Source: Argyresthia goedartella
Taxonomy: Eukaryota; Arthropoda; Insecta; Lepidoptera; Argyresthiidae
Direction: 5' to 3'
Assembly (NCBI GenBank): GCA_949825045.1
Contig: OX463822.1
Span: 34,474,703 to 34,538,702, forward strand
Length of the DNA: 64,000 nucleotides
Positions 10,632-21,005 of this stretch are shown one piece after another. Below the pieces are notes generated by a model, which did not search any database, was not told where the DNA came from, and saw only the letters and a program-made list of their open reading frames with translations. Each line of letters opens with the position of its first letter. Position 1 is the first letter of the stretch. The translations under genes were made by a program, and so were the position numbers.

Positions 10632-11204
10632 ATGTACAGCGATGAACTTGGAAAAAATATGGGTTTACAACTTAGTCAGCGCGTGGGCCAGGCAATATTA
10701 AATAACTGTATGCCTGGCGCCACATATTCACAAATATTAAACAAAGTGTTGTCATCGCAGTTTTTAGAACCAACCACCCTAATTATTTTAATTGGTAGAA
10801 GGGAAAATGTATCTAAAAAACTAATTACTAAATACTTTTCCAAATTAAATTCTTTACAAAATGTAGATAGAATAATCTTGTTTGCGTTTCCCTTCAGCCA
10901 ATCTTTGTCACAACATGAAAATCATATAAGACATGATTATAATACATTTATACACACATTGACATGTCGTCATACTGAAAAATTTCATTTCATAGACACC
11001 AATATTTGTATTGGAAAATATTTTTATTTGACTAAGGATAGGTATTACCTATCTAGGTTTTATACAAAACAGATAGCACAGTCACTATCTTATTTTATTT
11101 TGAACTCAGTCAAGTTTTTGACTAATGAAACGCCTGCTTCTATTGAGCAGTGTAATAATAATGACATGTACTCCTTGGAATCTGTTCCAAGCTCTTTAAA
11201 TTAA
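10632..11204 (+). CDS. LINE ORF1 C-terminal SGNH/esterase-like domain
   Basis: The 190-residue frame begins YSDELGKNMG, the position of the GDSxxxG block of SGNH hydrolases, followed by a hydrophobic strand and LIILIGRRENVS at the place of the GxND block. CR1-clade ORF1 proteins carry such an esterase-like domain. The paralogues at 25440-26117 (YADERGRG, LAGSNDSD) and 62127-62426 (FSDRLGVGMG) align with it. The canonical serine and Gly-Asn-Asp residues are altered, so catalytic activity is doubtful. The PHD finger expected upstream is absent, meaning the element is truncated inside ORF1. Confidence 0.65.
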   Translation: MYSDELGKNMGLQLSQRVGQAILNNCMPGATYSQILNKVLSSQFLEPTTLIILIGRRENVSKKLITKYFSKLNSLQNVDRIILFAFPFSQSLSQHENHIRHDYNTFIHTLTCRHTEKFHFIDTNICIGKYFYLTKDRYYLSRFYTKQIAQSLSYFILNSVKFLTNETPASIEQCNNNDMYSLESVPSSLN

Positions 11205-14144
11205 CCCATAGGACAACAGAGAGTAACTCTGGCAGTAATATTAATATTTGTATAAATATACCTTCATCTTGCCCATTAAATCAAGTTACTAGTAATGAAA
11301 AATGTAAAAGTAAGAATATTTTAAACGTGGTTCATCAAAATATACAGGGCATGTTAAGTAAAGAACTGGAAATTGAGTTATTCATGAACTGTAATAATAT
11401 TGATATTTTATGTATAACAGAGCACTTTTTAAAGAGTTATCAGTTCATGTTCAACTTTAATAACCACCACGTTGCTAGTTCGTTCAACAGAAAAACAGCT
11501 GATCGCGGTGGCTCCTTAATACTTGTAAATAATAGTTTTAAATATAAGGAACGAGTTGACATAGTGAGCCTGTCTGTTGAGCGTACCATGGAAATAGCCT
11601 GTATTGAACTTGAACAACTTATTGTAATGAGCGTATACAGACCACCAGATTCATCCTTTGATTTATTCGAAAAGAAAATGGATGAAGTGTTGATTAAAAT
11701 CAGCGATAAAAACAAATTTTTTATAATTTGTGGTGATTTTAATGTTAATCTGTTAGAGGATAATAATATTTGTACTAGATTAAAATCTTTATTTTTATGT
11801 CACAACATGAACTATCTGTTTTTGGAGCCTACTAGAATTACTGCAACATCTGCTACCTGCATTGACAATATATTTACTAACATTACGCCCATTTTCAAAT
11901 CGGTCATCAATAAATTAACCTCTGATCACTCTGGTCAGATAGGTATATTCAATATTAAAATAAAAAAGGACCAAAAAGAGGATATTACATGTGTGCCCGT
12001 TAGTGACACTCGGCTTGAACACTACAGGAAAAATATTTTAGATAAACTATGGGAAATACCATACAGTGACGATCCAAATTTGTTGTACAACTCAGTATTT
12101 AACCTTGTCAAAAATGAATATGATACGGTATTTAAATCAAAAACTATAAAAGTTAATAACAAAGCTTTGTTTAGTGATTGGGCGACAGTTGGAATTCATA
12201 GGAGCAGACGAAGATTATATGAACTCTATGAAGAGAAATCATATAACAAAAATACGGCCTTTCTAGATTATGTTCGTAGTTATTCAAAAATGTTTAAACG
12301 CGTTTGTGCCGTAGCTAAATCTAATTTCATTAAAAACAAAATTGAATCTAGTAGCAATGTAATGAAAACGACTTGGCAAATTATAAACAGAGACTGGAAA
12401 GGCCAAAGCTACACATAATAACTTCAAGCTTAAGATAGATAATCAATTGCTAAGTACAGACCTAGAAGTAGCAAAAGCTTTCGAAAATTTCTTTACGGAC
12501 ATTCCAGTTTCAACAACCAAGTCTTTAAATTCATCTCCCGCTGCTGCTGAATCTATACTTAAACAAAACTTTGAGGAATGTAAAACAGATTTTAAATTTA
12601 GGCACGTAAATAATGAAGACATTGTAAAAGCGTTTAAATCCCTGGAAATGAAAAAGACAGCTGACGCCCATGGTCTATCAGTAAAAATTATTAGTTCCAT
12701 TGTAGATTGTATTGCACCTCACCTTTGTTGTATATTTAATCAATGTATAGATAATGGTGTGTTTCTTGACTTGATGAAACTAAGTAAAGTTATACCTTTA
12801 TTCAAAGCTGGTAGTACATCAGACCCCACCAATTTTAGACCCATATCGATACTACCAACGCTTAGCAAAATATTTGAAAAACTCATACTTAATCAATTGC
12901 AAAGTCATTTTTATCTCAATAATTTAATTCATATTGCTCAGTTTGGTTTCACAAAGGGTCGTTCAACAGCCGATGCTGGTGTTGAACTAATCGACAATAT
13001 TTTTGATGCCTGGGAAGACGCAATGGATGCAATAGGTGTCTTCTGCGATCTATCCAAGGCTTTTGATTGCGTCCATCATGACACTCTTGTCAGGAAGTTA
13101 CGCCATTATGGTGTAAAAGATCAGGCACTTGGCCTTCTGGAGTCATATCTAACAGATAGGGTTCAGATGGTCGATGTTAATGGGAAAAGATCACCTGGGT
13201 CTTCAATAAGTATGGGCGTACCGCAAGGTTCAATTCTTGGTCCTTTCTTGTTTTTAGTATATATTAATGATTTACCTTACCTTGTTAAAGCAAAACATGG
13301 GTTAGTATTGTTTGCCGATGATACTTCTTTGATATTTAAAGTTAAAAGACAGCAATCAAATTATGACGAGGTAAACAATGCTATCTCTAGTATAGTGAAC
13401 TGGTTTACTGTTAACAATTTATTACTTAATGAAAAGAAAACTAAATGTATTAAATTCGTGTTACCCAATGTGAACCCGGTAACTACAGACATATTTATAA
13501 AAGGACAGAGATTGGACCTTGTGCAGTCGACTGTCTTTTTGGGCATTACTTTAGACGCCAAACTACAATGGGATCCTCATATAAATAAATTGTCGAACAG
13601 ACTGAGTTCGGCAGCGTTCGCAGTTAAAAAAATTAGAGCTCTTACCGACGTAGACACCGCTAGACTAGTCTACTTTAGTTACTTTCATAGTCTAATGACC
13701 TATGGTATTTTATTGTGGGGTCACGCTGCGAATGCTAATAGTATATTTATTCTGCAGAAACGGGCTGTTCGTGCAATTTATAGATTAGGGCCTAGAGTGT
13801 CACTGAGGGAAAAGTTTAAAGAAATCAATATTCTGACATTTGTGTCTCAATATATCTATGACAATCTTGTGTATGTAAAAAGAAATATAACTAATTTTCA
13901 GAAGTACAGTGATATACACAATTTTAATACTAGAAATAAAGACAAGTTGGTTGCTTATGTAAGCCGACTACATAAAATTAGTAATTCTTTTAAAGGCAAT
14001 TGTATACGCTATTACAATAAGGTCCCTACTGATATTAAAAACTTACCTTTAGACAAGTTTAAAATAATAATAAAACAGAAATTGTATAAAAAAGGTTACT
14101 ACAGGATATCTGATTACTTAGAGGACAGATGTCCATGGGAATAG
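11205..14144 (+). pseudogene. LINE ORF2: endonuclease + reverse transcriptase, one frameshift
   Basis: Endonuclease motifs VHQNIQG, ILCITEHF, TADRGGSLILV, VYRPP, IICGDFNVNLL and SDHSGQI occur in order at 11327-11950. The reverse transcriptase follows with LIPLFKxG-like IPLFKAGST, RPISILP, FCDLSKAFDCV, GVPQGSILGPFLF and the catalytic LFADDTSLIF. The only break is a one-base indel near 12388: before it the frame reads IINRDW, and from the next frame ETGKAKAT then continues to QLLSTDLEVAKAF, as in the relative at 59-62 kb. Otherwise about 930 codons are open. It would nick target DNA and prime reverse transcription of its own RNA. Confidence 0.92.
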
Positions 14145-14389
14145 ATTGTTTGAGTAACAGGCTGTTTCGATATATAATTAGCATTCATTTTGTAATTTGA
14201 CAATATTTTATTTAAAAAAGGAAACGCAAAAGATGCGACGACTGTGGAGTTTCTTCGGTGAGCTCTTCTCCACAGATTCCGCCATTGGGTTAGTGAACTC
14301 ACCCAAAAAAATGTAATGACGGATCTAAGTGATGTAACAACATCCTATGGAAATAAATGATTTTTGATTTTGATTTTGATTTTTGCAAA

Positions 14390-14520
14390 CACGACGTCGT
14401 GAAATATTTCTGTGAAGTAAACTGATGTTGCAACGTGCCACGACATCGTGACGTGTTTGTGTGTTGTAGACCGATGTTGCAACGTGCAAACACCACGTCG
14501 TAAAGTGTTCCTGTGCAGAG
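14390..14520. repeat. Minisatellite fragment (right part)
   Basis: At least two further units with GATGTTGCAACGTGC and CACGACGTCGTGA. It continues the array at 10517-10620 that the LINE interrupted. Confidence 0.75.
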
Positions 14521-14599
14521 TGGGCCTTCAATTAGAAGGACGATTAGGGGCTAAGTTTGGAGGGGAGGAGTGATGGGGATATATTGGACATTGTAGTTT

Positions 14600-14675
14600 T
14601 CTGGTTCAACGTGGGCAAAGTTGTGCTTCTACAATCCCGCGTGGGAATAGAAGTCACGCTTTGTTATGTTATGTT
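14600..14675 (+). repeat. Retroposon-like tail (TTATG repeats)
   Basis: CTTCTACAATCCCGCGTGGG, AATAGAAGTCACGCTTTG then TTATG twice. It resembles 5445-5500. It lies only a few bases from the donor of exon g (14682-14687). Confidence 0.45.
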
Positions 14676-14687
14676 ACTGTAGTTTAC

Positions 14688-14765
14688 CTCACTATAATCT
14701 TCAGCGTTGACGTCGTCTGCTAACTCGTCCATGCCAGCCGCCGCCTCCGCCGCCATGTCATTAAA
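14688..14765 (-). CDS. Ppp6r3-like: PP6 regulatory subunit (SAPS), exon g
   Basis: A 78-bp exon (26 codons, phase 0 at both ends) with acceptor TTACATGGACAG and donor GTAAACTA. It encodes FNDMAAEAAAGMDELADDVN then AEDYSE. The position after the DTPL end of exon f corresponds to the vertebrate stretch containing FNDEKFADQDD. The acidic, alanine-rich composition fits the linker that follows the SAPS repeat domain. Because both phases are 0, the exon could be skipped without a frameshift. Confidence 0.78.
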
Positions 14766-14910
14766 CTGTCCATGTAACAAACAACCATTTCACTATCACT
14801 TGCGGCTACAGAGCACAAACCTCTGCCTAAATACAGAGCAACTTAGATGGGATATAGGAGGAGGAGAACTTGTCAAAAGAAACACGGTGAGAAAATTCTT
14901 TGAGTCAGTC

Positions 14911-16045
14911 TAAATGTAAGTAGGCAGTTGTGCTTCCGTACCTTGTAGCACAGATACTATAATAGTATAGTCGGTAATGTAAGTAGGCAGTTGTGCTTCC
15001 GGAGTTTGTAGCACAGATACTATATTAGTATAGTCGGTAATGTATGTAGGCAGTCGTGCTTCCGGAGTTTGTAGCACAGATACTATATTAGTATAGTCGG
15101 TAATGTAAGTAGGCAGTCGTGCTTCCGGAGTTTGTAGCACAGATACTATATTAGTATAGTCGGTAATGTATGTAGGCAGTCGTGCTTCCGGAGTTTGTAG
15201 CACAGATACTATATTAGTATAGTCGGTAATGTAAGTAGGCAGTTGTGCTTCCGAAATTTGTAGCACAGATACTATATTAGTATAGTCGGTAATGTAAGTA
15301 GGCAGTCGTGCTTCCGGAGTTTGTAGCACAGATACTATATTAGTATAGTCGGTAATGTATGTAGGCAGTCGTGCTTCCGGAGTTTGTAGCACAGATACTA
15401 TATTAGTATAGTCGGTAATTTAAGTAGGCAGTGGTGCTTCCGGAGTTTGTACCACAGATACTATATTAGTATAGTCGTTAATGTAAGTCGGCAGTGGTGC
15501 TTCCGGAGTTTGTAGCACAGATACTATATTAGTATAGTCGGTATGTAAGCAGGCAGTTGTGCTTCCGGAGTTTGTAGCACAGTTACTATATTAGTATAGT
15601 CGGTAATGTAAGTAGGCAGTTGTGCTTCCGGAGTTTGTAGCACAGATACTATATTAGTATAGTCGGTAATGTAAGTAGGCAGTGGTGCTTCCGGAGTTTG
15701 TAGCACAGATACTACATTAGTAGTCGTTAATGTAAGTAGGCAGTGGTGCTTCCGGAGTTTGTAGCACAGATACTATATTAGTATAGTCGTTAATGTAAGT
15801 AAGCAGTTGTGCGTCCGCAGTTTGTAGCACAGATACTATAATAGTATAGTCGGTAATGTAAGTAGGCAGTTGTGCTTCCGCAGTTTGTAGCACAGATACT
15901 ATAATAGTATAGTCGGTAATGTAAGTAGGCAGTTGTGCTTCCGCAGTTTGTAGCACAGATACTATAATAGTATAGTCGGTAATGTAAGTAGGCAGTTGTG
16001 CTTCCGGAGTTTGTAGCACAGATACTATAATAATGTAGTCGTTAA
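14911..16045. repeat. 63-bp minisatellite, about 18 units
   Basis: Head-to-tail units begin at 14921, 14984, 15047 and every 63 bp after. The core is TAGGCAGTTGTGCTTCCGGA, GTTTGTAGCACAGATACTAT and ATTAGTATAGTCGGTAATGT. Subtypes differ at TCGTG/TTGTG/TGGTG and GGAGT/GCAGT. Small deletions occur near 15541 and 15718. The unit is a multiple of three and is open on the minus strand, so long repetitive frames appear without being a gene. Each unit contains an ACTATATTAGTATAGT dyad. Confidence 0.95.
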
Positions 16046-16480
16046 TGGTTAGTTATGACAGAGAAACTTGCCACGGGAGGGAGAACCGTTTCATAATGCT
16101 GAACACAGATGAGGGATCTTTAAGTGGCCCTGTACTTAAGAAAAATTATGGTACTGTGTCAACTTACGTCATAGTTGGCTTCAAGGCTCTCGGCCATATT
16201 GTCAACCTGGAATATAACGCACGCGAGTCAGTCAAAAACCAATTTAGAAAAGATACTGTAGAACAATATAAACAGCACATAGGTGAATATCGTACCTCAA
16301 ATAAAATATCATCTGATGGATAGAATCCGCCCTGAAAACGAAAAATACAAAATCAAAACAATATTTGTAGCAAATCAATTGTAAGGGCTCCTTTAGTGTC
16401 ATGCGGATTTCATCAAACATACGCATATATGAACAGACTCAGACATTGCTTAGGGCCCCACACTAGGATACCCTGTGTAG
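16046..16480. other. Intronic sequence, no gene recognised
   Basis: A 92-codon plus-strand frame (16045-16323) starts just after the minisatellite. It shows no motif I recognise and no splice or polyadenylation context. I consider it chance. Confidence 0.4.
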
Positions 16481-16484
16481 TGGT

Positions 16485-16700
16485 AACCATCACGCACGCG
16501 GGTTTGATCCCGCGTGGGGGTGCTGTCTGGGCTGATCCCGCGTGCGTGATAAAATACGCACGACACGACAAGAGACCTAAGTGCGCTTCCAGTGTCGTGC
16601 GTATTTGTCATGCGGGACGCGGGACGCCATACTGTTATCACCGGGGCGGGGTCAGTCCCACAGTAAATACCGAGTGCGAAATTAAACCCGCATGACACTG
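16485..16700. repeat. Foldback repeat with 15-bp perfect arms
   Basis: AAATACGCACGACAC (about 16551) and GTGTCGTGCGTATTT (about 16599) are perfect inverse copies. They extend outward as an imperfect inverse (TCCCGCGTGCGTGAT against GTCATGCGGGACGCGGGA) to roughly 33-bp arms. A B-box-like GGGTTTGATCCCG lies at 16500. It could be a tRNA-derived short element, but no A box is convincing. Confidence 0.6.
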
Positions 16701-16866
16701 AAAAGGCCGTAATGCAAGATTCGTACTGCATCTCCCGTGCGACAGGCGAGCGAGTGAGCGAGACAGTAGAGTGTAGGTGGTAGTGGAGGGGTGCGGGAGG
16801 GTGAATAATCGTGACGTCTGTATGGTCGGTATGGGTGGCAGTAGGGACAGCCGTGTTCGCGTTTAC

Positions 16867-17101
16867 CAGCGGGGTGTCGTGCTGCGCGCACACCGCCAGC
16901 AGACTAGTGTCGAGGAAAGCCGAGAAGCGCGCCAGCAGCGACGGCGGCAGCTCCAGCGGCGCGGCAGGCAGCATCTGCTGCTGCATACGCTCCAGCATCA
17001 ACGATCGCTCTTCTATCGGCGCGGCTGGCAGCTGCTGCTGCAGGCACCTGAGCAGCAGGATCACGTGGCCCATGTGCCCGGAGCGAGGCACGCCGCTGCT
17101 T
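16867..17101 (-). CDS. Ppp6r3-like: PP6 regulatory subunit (SAPS), exon f
   Basis: A 235-bp exon with acceptor CGCCTCCACAG and donor GTAAACGC. It starts with the last base of a Lys codon completed from exon e and ends in phase 0. The product contains SGVPRSGHMGHVILLLRC, matching the highly conserved RRHGYMGHLTRIANC segment of SAPS proteins. It continues through a Gln/Met/Leu-rich helix (where invertebrate proteins vary) to LARFSAFLDTSLLAVCAQHD, matching [20 protein letters not shown]. This is the strongest single identifier of the family in the window. The exon would otherwise read on into low-complexity intron. Confidence 0.93.
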
Positions 17102-18887
17102 CTGTGGAGGCGACAATTTGGTCAAAGAGACTTTTGTTAATCTCGAGTTAAGCAAAATAGAAGTTGTATTAAAGCAGTTGTTTCTTTATATTAACTTGTA
17201 CGTCATGATACTTTTAGATATGGTATTATTGATGAAACACTATCCTAATCCGTTATTCCATCAATAAATCAATATTTAATCTAAATATTGATATATTGCA
17301 CCTCGTAATTTATTCATATGGTGTCGACATTTATTAATTGGTTTTGGAATCTAATACCAAGCCATAAGGTTGACAATATGTGGCTAATTTGCAAGATCAA
17401 TTTCCAATAATCAAGTTAATCGTAATATTATCAAAAATATATTATGTGTGTTTCTCTGTTAATCCTGTATAGATCGGTGGAGACACTTTTTAGGGTTCCG
17501 TACCCAAAGGGTGCCAAACGGGGCTCTATTAGTGAGCCTCCGCTGTCCGTCTGTCGATTTCGATAATCGATATCAGGTTTACTCACAGAAATGTATAGAG
17601 TAGACAACGCAAACACGGATAAATGTATGAGAACCAAGCGTGTCATTGTTTTACTACATACTGTGACGTCATGATCCCATTATATTGATGGGCTGCCTTG
17701 AAATTAAATCAAAACGTGAATCCGATTCAAAGGCGCGCTACCAAATCTATTCAAAGGTACCGCGCCGACATACTTTCTGTAGGTCTCTGTCAGTAAGTAA
17801 GCTGCTAGATCGCTTCGTGCTTGTGTGAATCGCGCAACAGTTCAGTATTTATCCAATGAGTGTTGAAGTAAGTATTTACCTTTTATTAATGTGAAAATCC
17901 GTTCAGCCTCCTTATTCAGAAACTCAAATCGACCGAAAACAGTAGAAATGTGAAATTTCCCATAAACTAAAGGTGTAGTGTATGTACATATTACATGCTT
18001 GTTCAGTCTTGTTGTAGATTGACAGACAACGCACAACCAGAACCTAATCGATTATGTATATCGGTTTAGTAAAATGTAATACTGTTCACACTGTACTTTG
18101 CACAAGCGTCACACTTACTACTCCTCTAAAAGTATACTGAAGCTGAAATTGTAACTTCCCCTCTCAGGGAACCCAGCCATATAAACCTGCCTCTCCTCTC
18201 TGTTCCAGGTTTCGGGTTGAGCCCCTCGTACCACAAAATAAATAGGTACAGAAATCAATCTACATACAAGCGCGCTCGAGCAACGCAACGTAGATACTGC
18301 TCACGGACACGATATCTCAGAGCAGTTCAAACCAGTGCGAGCGTGAGTGCCATCCGCTTGACACGCGCGTCTGTTAATGCAAACAATGCAACAATGGAGC
18401 AACGGAAATAAAATATTATAACTGTTCAGTGGACGGTTGTTTAAATTCAACATTAAACTATGAATTGGCGTTTTTTAAGCTAGCGTTTTTTAGGTTTCGG
18501 AAAATAGCTATCTGCCTGTATTTCGATGGTTCGTTTTAACGTTATATGTATAGACCAGTTAGGTAGGTAGGTAAGGTCCCCGAATAATATATATTATATA
18601 ATAATATATCTAAGATCGATTTAAATAAATAACAGTTGCCTATTTTTCAAACAGTAAAATAAAATAAGTATTAACAAAATTTCTGTTAGGTGAATTTACG
18701 CCACCTTACTTACGTAAGTTGAAAGATATTTTTTTGTTTGTGTAGATATTGTGTTCTTTTTCGTGTCATTTGATAGGTGTAGGTCTAAAACGGACAGAGC
18801 AATAGAAATTTTGTAACTCGGGTAGTCCGTTTAGAAGTTATCAGGGATTTTCGATAGTGAAAATTGACAAACGTAAAATTGTGTAGG
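17102..18887. other. Intronic sequence with one repeat fragment
   Basis: Between exon f and the Tc1 element. It holds a truncated copy of the GGGTTCCGTACCC repeat (17488-17570) and a short AT-rich palindromic run near 18585-18612. No gene is seen; a 64-codon frame at 18217-18411 has no recognisable features. Confidence 0.5.
17488..17570 (+). repeat. GGGTTCCGTACCC repeat, truncated copy
   Basis: Starts AGGGTTCCGTACCCAAAGGG and continues CCGCTGTCCGTCTGTC. Longer copies are at 26266-26672 and 39848-40393. Only the first about 80 bp are present here. Confidence 0.75.
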
Positions 18888-18889
18888 TA

Positions 18890-20542
18890 CACTCGGCGTC
18901 AAAAAAATCGCACCTTTCCTAAAATTCGTGTCAAGCGATTCTAACTCCTAAGATCCTTCCTGTACCCTATCATTATTAGTATCATTTGAAAGCTAATGAA
19001 ATCCCCTATTTGAAAACGGTAGGAAATTGGCCACCAACCCCATAAAAAAAGAAAATTCTGGGTAAATGTGAAACAATGTGTATTCTGATCAAAATTACAA
19101 AGAAAAGGTGTCCCTTTTACTGTTGTACAAAAATTAAAAATCAACAATAAAAATCCTTAAAAGTTAGTCTTAAAACCTAGTGTTGCCTCCTCTAGCCCTC
19201 CGAGCAGCTTCCAAGCGGTCAGTCATGGACCTGATGAGCGTCACGACGTGTTCCTGGGGAATGTTGTCCCACTCCTCGATGACGGCATCTCGAAGCTCAT
19301 CGAGAGTGGCAGGAGCTGGATCATGGGCCCGAACTCGCCGTTTCAGCTCGTCCCAGAGGTGCTCGATAGGATTGAGGTCGGGGCTTCTTGCTGGCCAGTC
19401 CATAACCTTGATGCCAACTCGACGTAGGTAGTCCTTGACAATAAAGGCTGTGTGGCACCGGGCGTTGTCGTGCATGAACTCGAAGTTGGCGCCGACAAAA
19501 CCAGCATATGGGACCACATGCTCCTCCAAAATCTCGGTGATGTACCGGTGAGCAGTCAAAGACCCCTGGCCGCGACCACCTCCAGCTCTGGAGACGCACA
19601 CGAGGTCTGTCTTGCCGTCGATAGAGATGCCGCCCCAGAACATGCAGGATCCTCCTCCATAGCCGACGGTTTCCACGGTGCAGGCCGGTGTGAAACGCTC
19701 ACCTGGTCGCCTGTAGACTCTCTTACGCCTGTCGTTGGTGTACAGGCACACTCGGGTTTCGTCGGAGAACAGGACATTCCTCCACTGGTCGAATGTCCAC
19801 GGCAAGTGCGTTTCGGAAAATCGCTTCCTGGTCGTCCGGTGGATGGCAGTCAATTGGGGGCCTGTGGCAGCTCTCTGGGGCAGCAAATTCTTCTCTCGCA
19901 GCCTTCTTCTGATAGTGGAGACGCTGACTGCTGTCCTTCGAGTAGCTCGAAGCTGATGCTGCAGCTCCACAGCGTTGGAGAAGCGGTTCCGCAAAGACGT
20001 CGACACAATGTAGCGATCATCTCTGACGGTAGTGCAGCGACGTCTCCCGGAACCATGTTTCCTGATGTAACCTCCAGTCTCTTGGAACCGTCGGTATACC
20101 CGTTGCACTCGAAATCGGCTGATGTTCAGTTGCCGAGCAACTTCAACCTGCCGTAGTCCGGTTTGCAGTAGGGACACCACTTGAGCTGCTTCTTCTGCCG
20201 TGGTATCCATTTTCACTGGGTTTTTTCTTGTCGGAGCTCTTCAGGTGTGACCTCTGTGACGTCTGGATAGCAAATGACCCATAATTGATTATTACCCCCC
20301 ATTTTATACGCGTCCAGGGTGGTTCAATTAGTGAGCCTCCAAACGCGTACATCGCCTCTTTTTAATCAAAGTGCTGGCGATTTCTGGTTTTTGATTTTCC
20401 CTAAACAAATGTTTTTTTTTTGAAAGCTTATTAATTGAGCTTTTAAATGATACTAATAATGATAGGGTAAAGGAAGGATCTTAGGAGTTATAATCGCTTT
20501 ACATGAATTTTAGGAAAGGTGCGATTTTTTTGACGCCGAGTG
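18890..20542 (-). mobile_element. Complete Tc1-family DNA transposon
   Basis: A 1653-bp element bounded by CACTCGGCGTCAAAAAAATC and its inverse, flanked on both sides by the TA target dinucleotide (18888-18889, 20543-20544). Inverted ends extend about 100 bp with few mismatches, including TAGGAGTTATAATCG-like and CATTATTAGTATCATTT blocks. It carries a single intact transposase gene. All structural parts needed for mobility appear present. Confidence 0.95.
19170..20210 (-). CDS. Tc1 transposase, DD34E, intact
   Basis: Starting at the ATG at 20210 gives about 346 residues, the usual Tc1 length. The N-terminal half has two helix-turn-helix units (EVARQLNISRFRVQRVYRRF; then SVSTIRRRLRE) for binding inverted ends. 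A GRRRC-type basic hook lies between them. The catalytic core shows FSDETR, MHDNARCHTA and SPDLNPIEHLWDELKRR, with 34 residues between the second Asp and the Glu, the Tc1 DD34E signature. No stop or frameshift interrupts it, unlike every other TE protein here. It catalyses cut-and-paste transposition into TA. The GTG two codons upstream of the ATG is a less likely start. Confidence 0.96.
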   Translation of the reverse strand: MDTTAEEAAQVVSLLQTGLRQVEVARQLNISRFRVQRVYRRFQETGGYIRKHGSGRRRCTTVRDDRYIVSTSLRNRFSNAVELQHQLRATRRTAVSVSTIRRRLREKNLLPQRAATGPQLTAIHRTTRKRFSETHLPWTFDQWRNVLFSDETRVCLYTNDRRKRVYRRPGERFTPACTVETVGYGGGSCMFWGGISIDGKTDLVCVSRAGGGRGQGSLTAHRYITEILEEHVVPYAGFVGANFEFMHDNARCHTAFIVKDYLRRVGIKVMDWPARSPDLNPIEHLWDELKRRVRAHDPAPATLDELRDAVIEEWDNIPQEHVVTLIRSMTDRLEAARRARGGNTRF

Positions 20543-20544
20543 TA

Positions 20545-20879
20545 TTTTTCTGATCTGTAAACCTTTTGTATTGTAATAGTAGTGTAACGTTTTCATTATT
20601 CTCGTTTCATTCTTCATAATAAATCATACAACTAGATAGAAGCGCCAGTACCACGATAGTTTTTCATGCATAAGCCGTAGTTGAGAACCCTAGAGCGATA
20701 GCCGAGCGTAGCTATGAAAAGTGAAGTACATACATGTGGTTGACTTCTGTACCTATTTATTTTGTGCTCGTACGCCAGACAACGGCCGAACGAATAGCGT
20801 GTCTATGTACAACCTTGGTGTATAGGTATTGTGGTAGTCGCCTACATACCTAAAGTAAAGGGTATCGGATATTTCAGTA
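20545..20879. other. Intronic sequence, no gene recognised
   Basis: AT-rich spacer between the Tc1 element and the LTR remnant. I see no gene or clear repeat. Confidence 0.5.
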
Positions 20880-21005
20880 TCCTTGTGTACTGTGCGGACC
20901 TCACTTACTGCAGCAATAACAGTTCGGCAGTCACAGGTATGCGGAAATATCTCATCTCGTTCCATAGTCTTATGTACGTCATTCATAACATGTACCAACC
21001 TAATA

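Larger units (their letters stand above)
10621..14375 (+). mobile_element. CR1-like LINE, nearly complete
   Basis: It comprises a 5'-truncated ORF1 (from 10632), ORF2 (about 11205-14144), and a 3' UTR ending in AATAAATGATTTTTGATTTTG, a TGATTT-type short tandem tail typical of CR1-clade elements rather than poly-A. Both flanks are the same minisatellite, so the element inserted into a repeat array. It lies in the host intron on the strand opposite to the host gene. Confidence 0.85.

Noticed and set aside
14910..16019. Long repetitive open frames and a CRISPR-like periodicity over the 63-bp repeats
   Set aside because: Whole units are repeated with no unique spacers, and the frames exist only because the period is a multiple of three. 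It is a eukaryotic intronic minisatellite.
16045..16323. 92-codon frame directly after the minisatellite
   Set aside because: No recognised domain or supporting signals; consistent with chance length.
16885..17155. Plus-strand Gln/Arg-rich frames opposite exon f
   Set aside because: They are antisense shadows of exon f; splice sites and SAPS homology support only the minus strand.
19180..20156. Plus-strand frames of up to 234 codons within the Tc1 element
   Set aside because: Antisense to the intact transposase and without family motifs.
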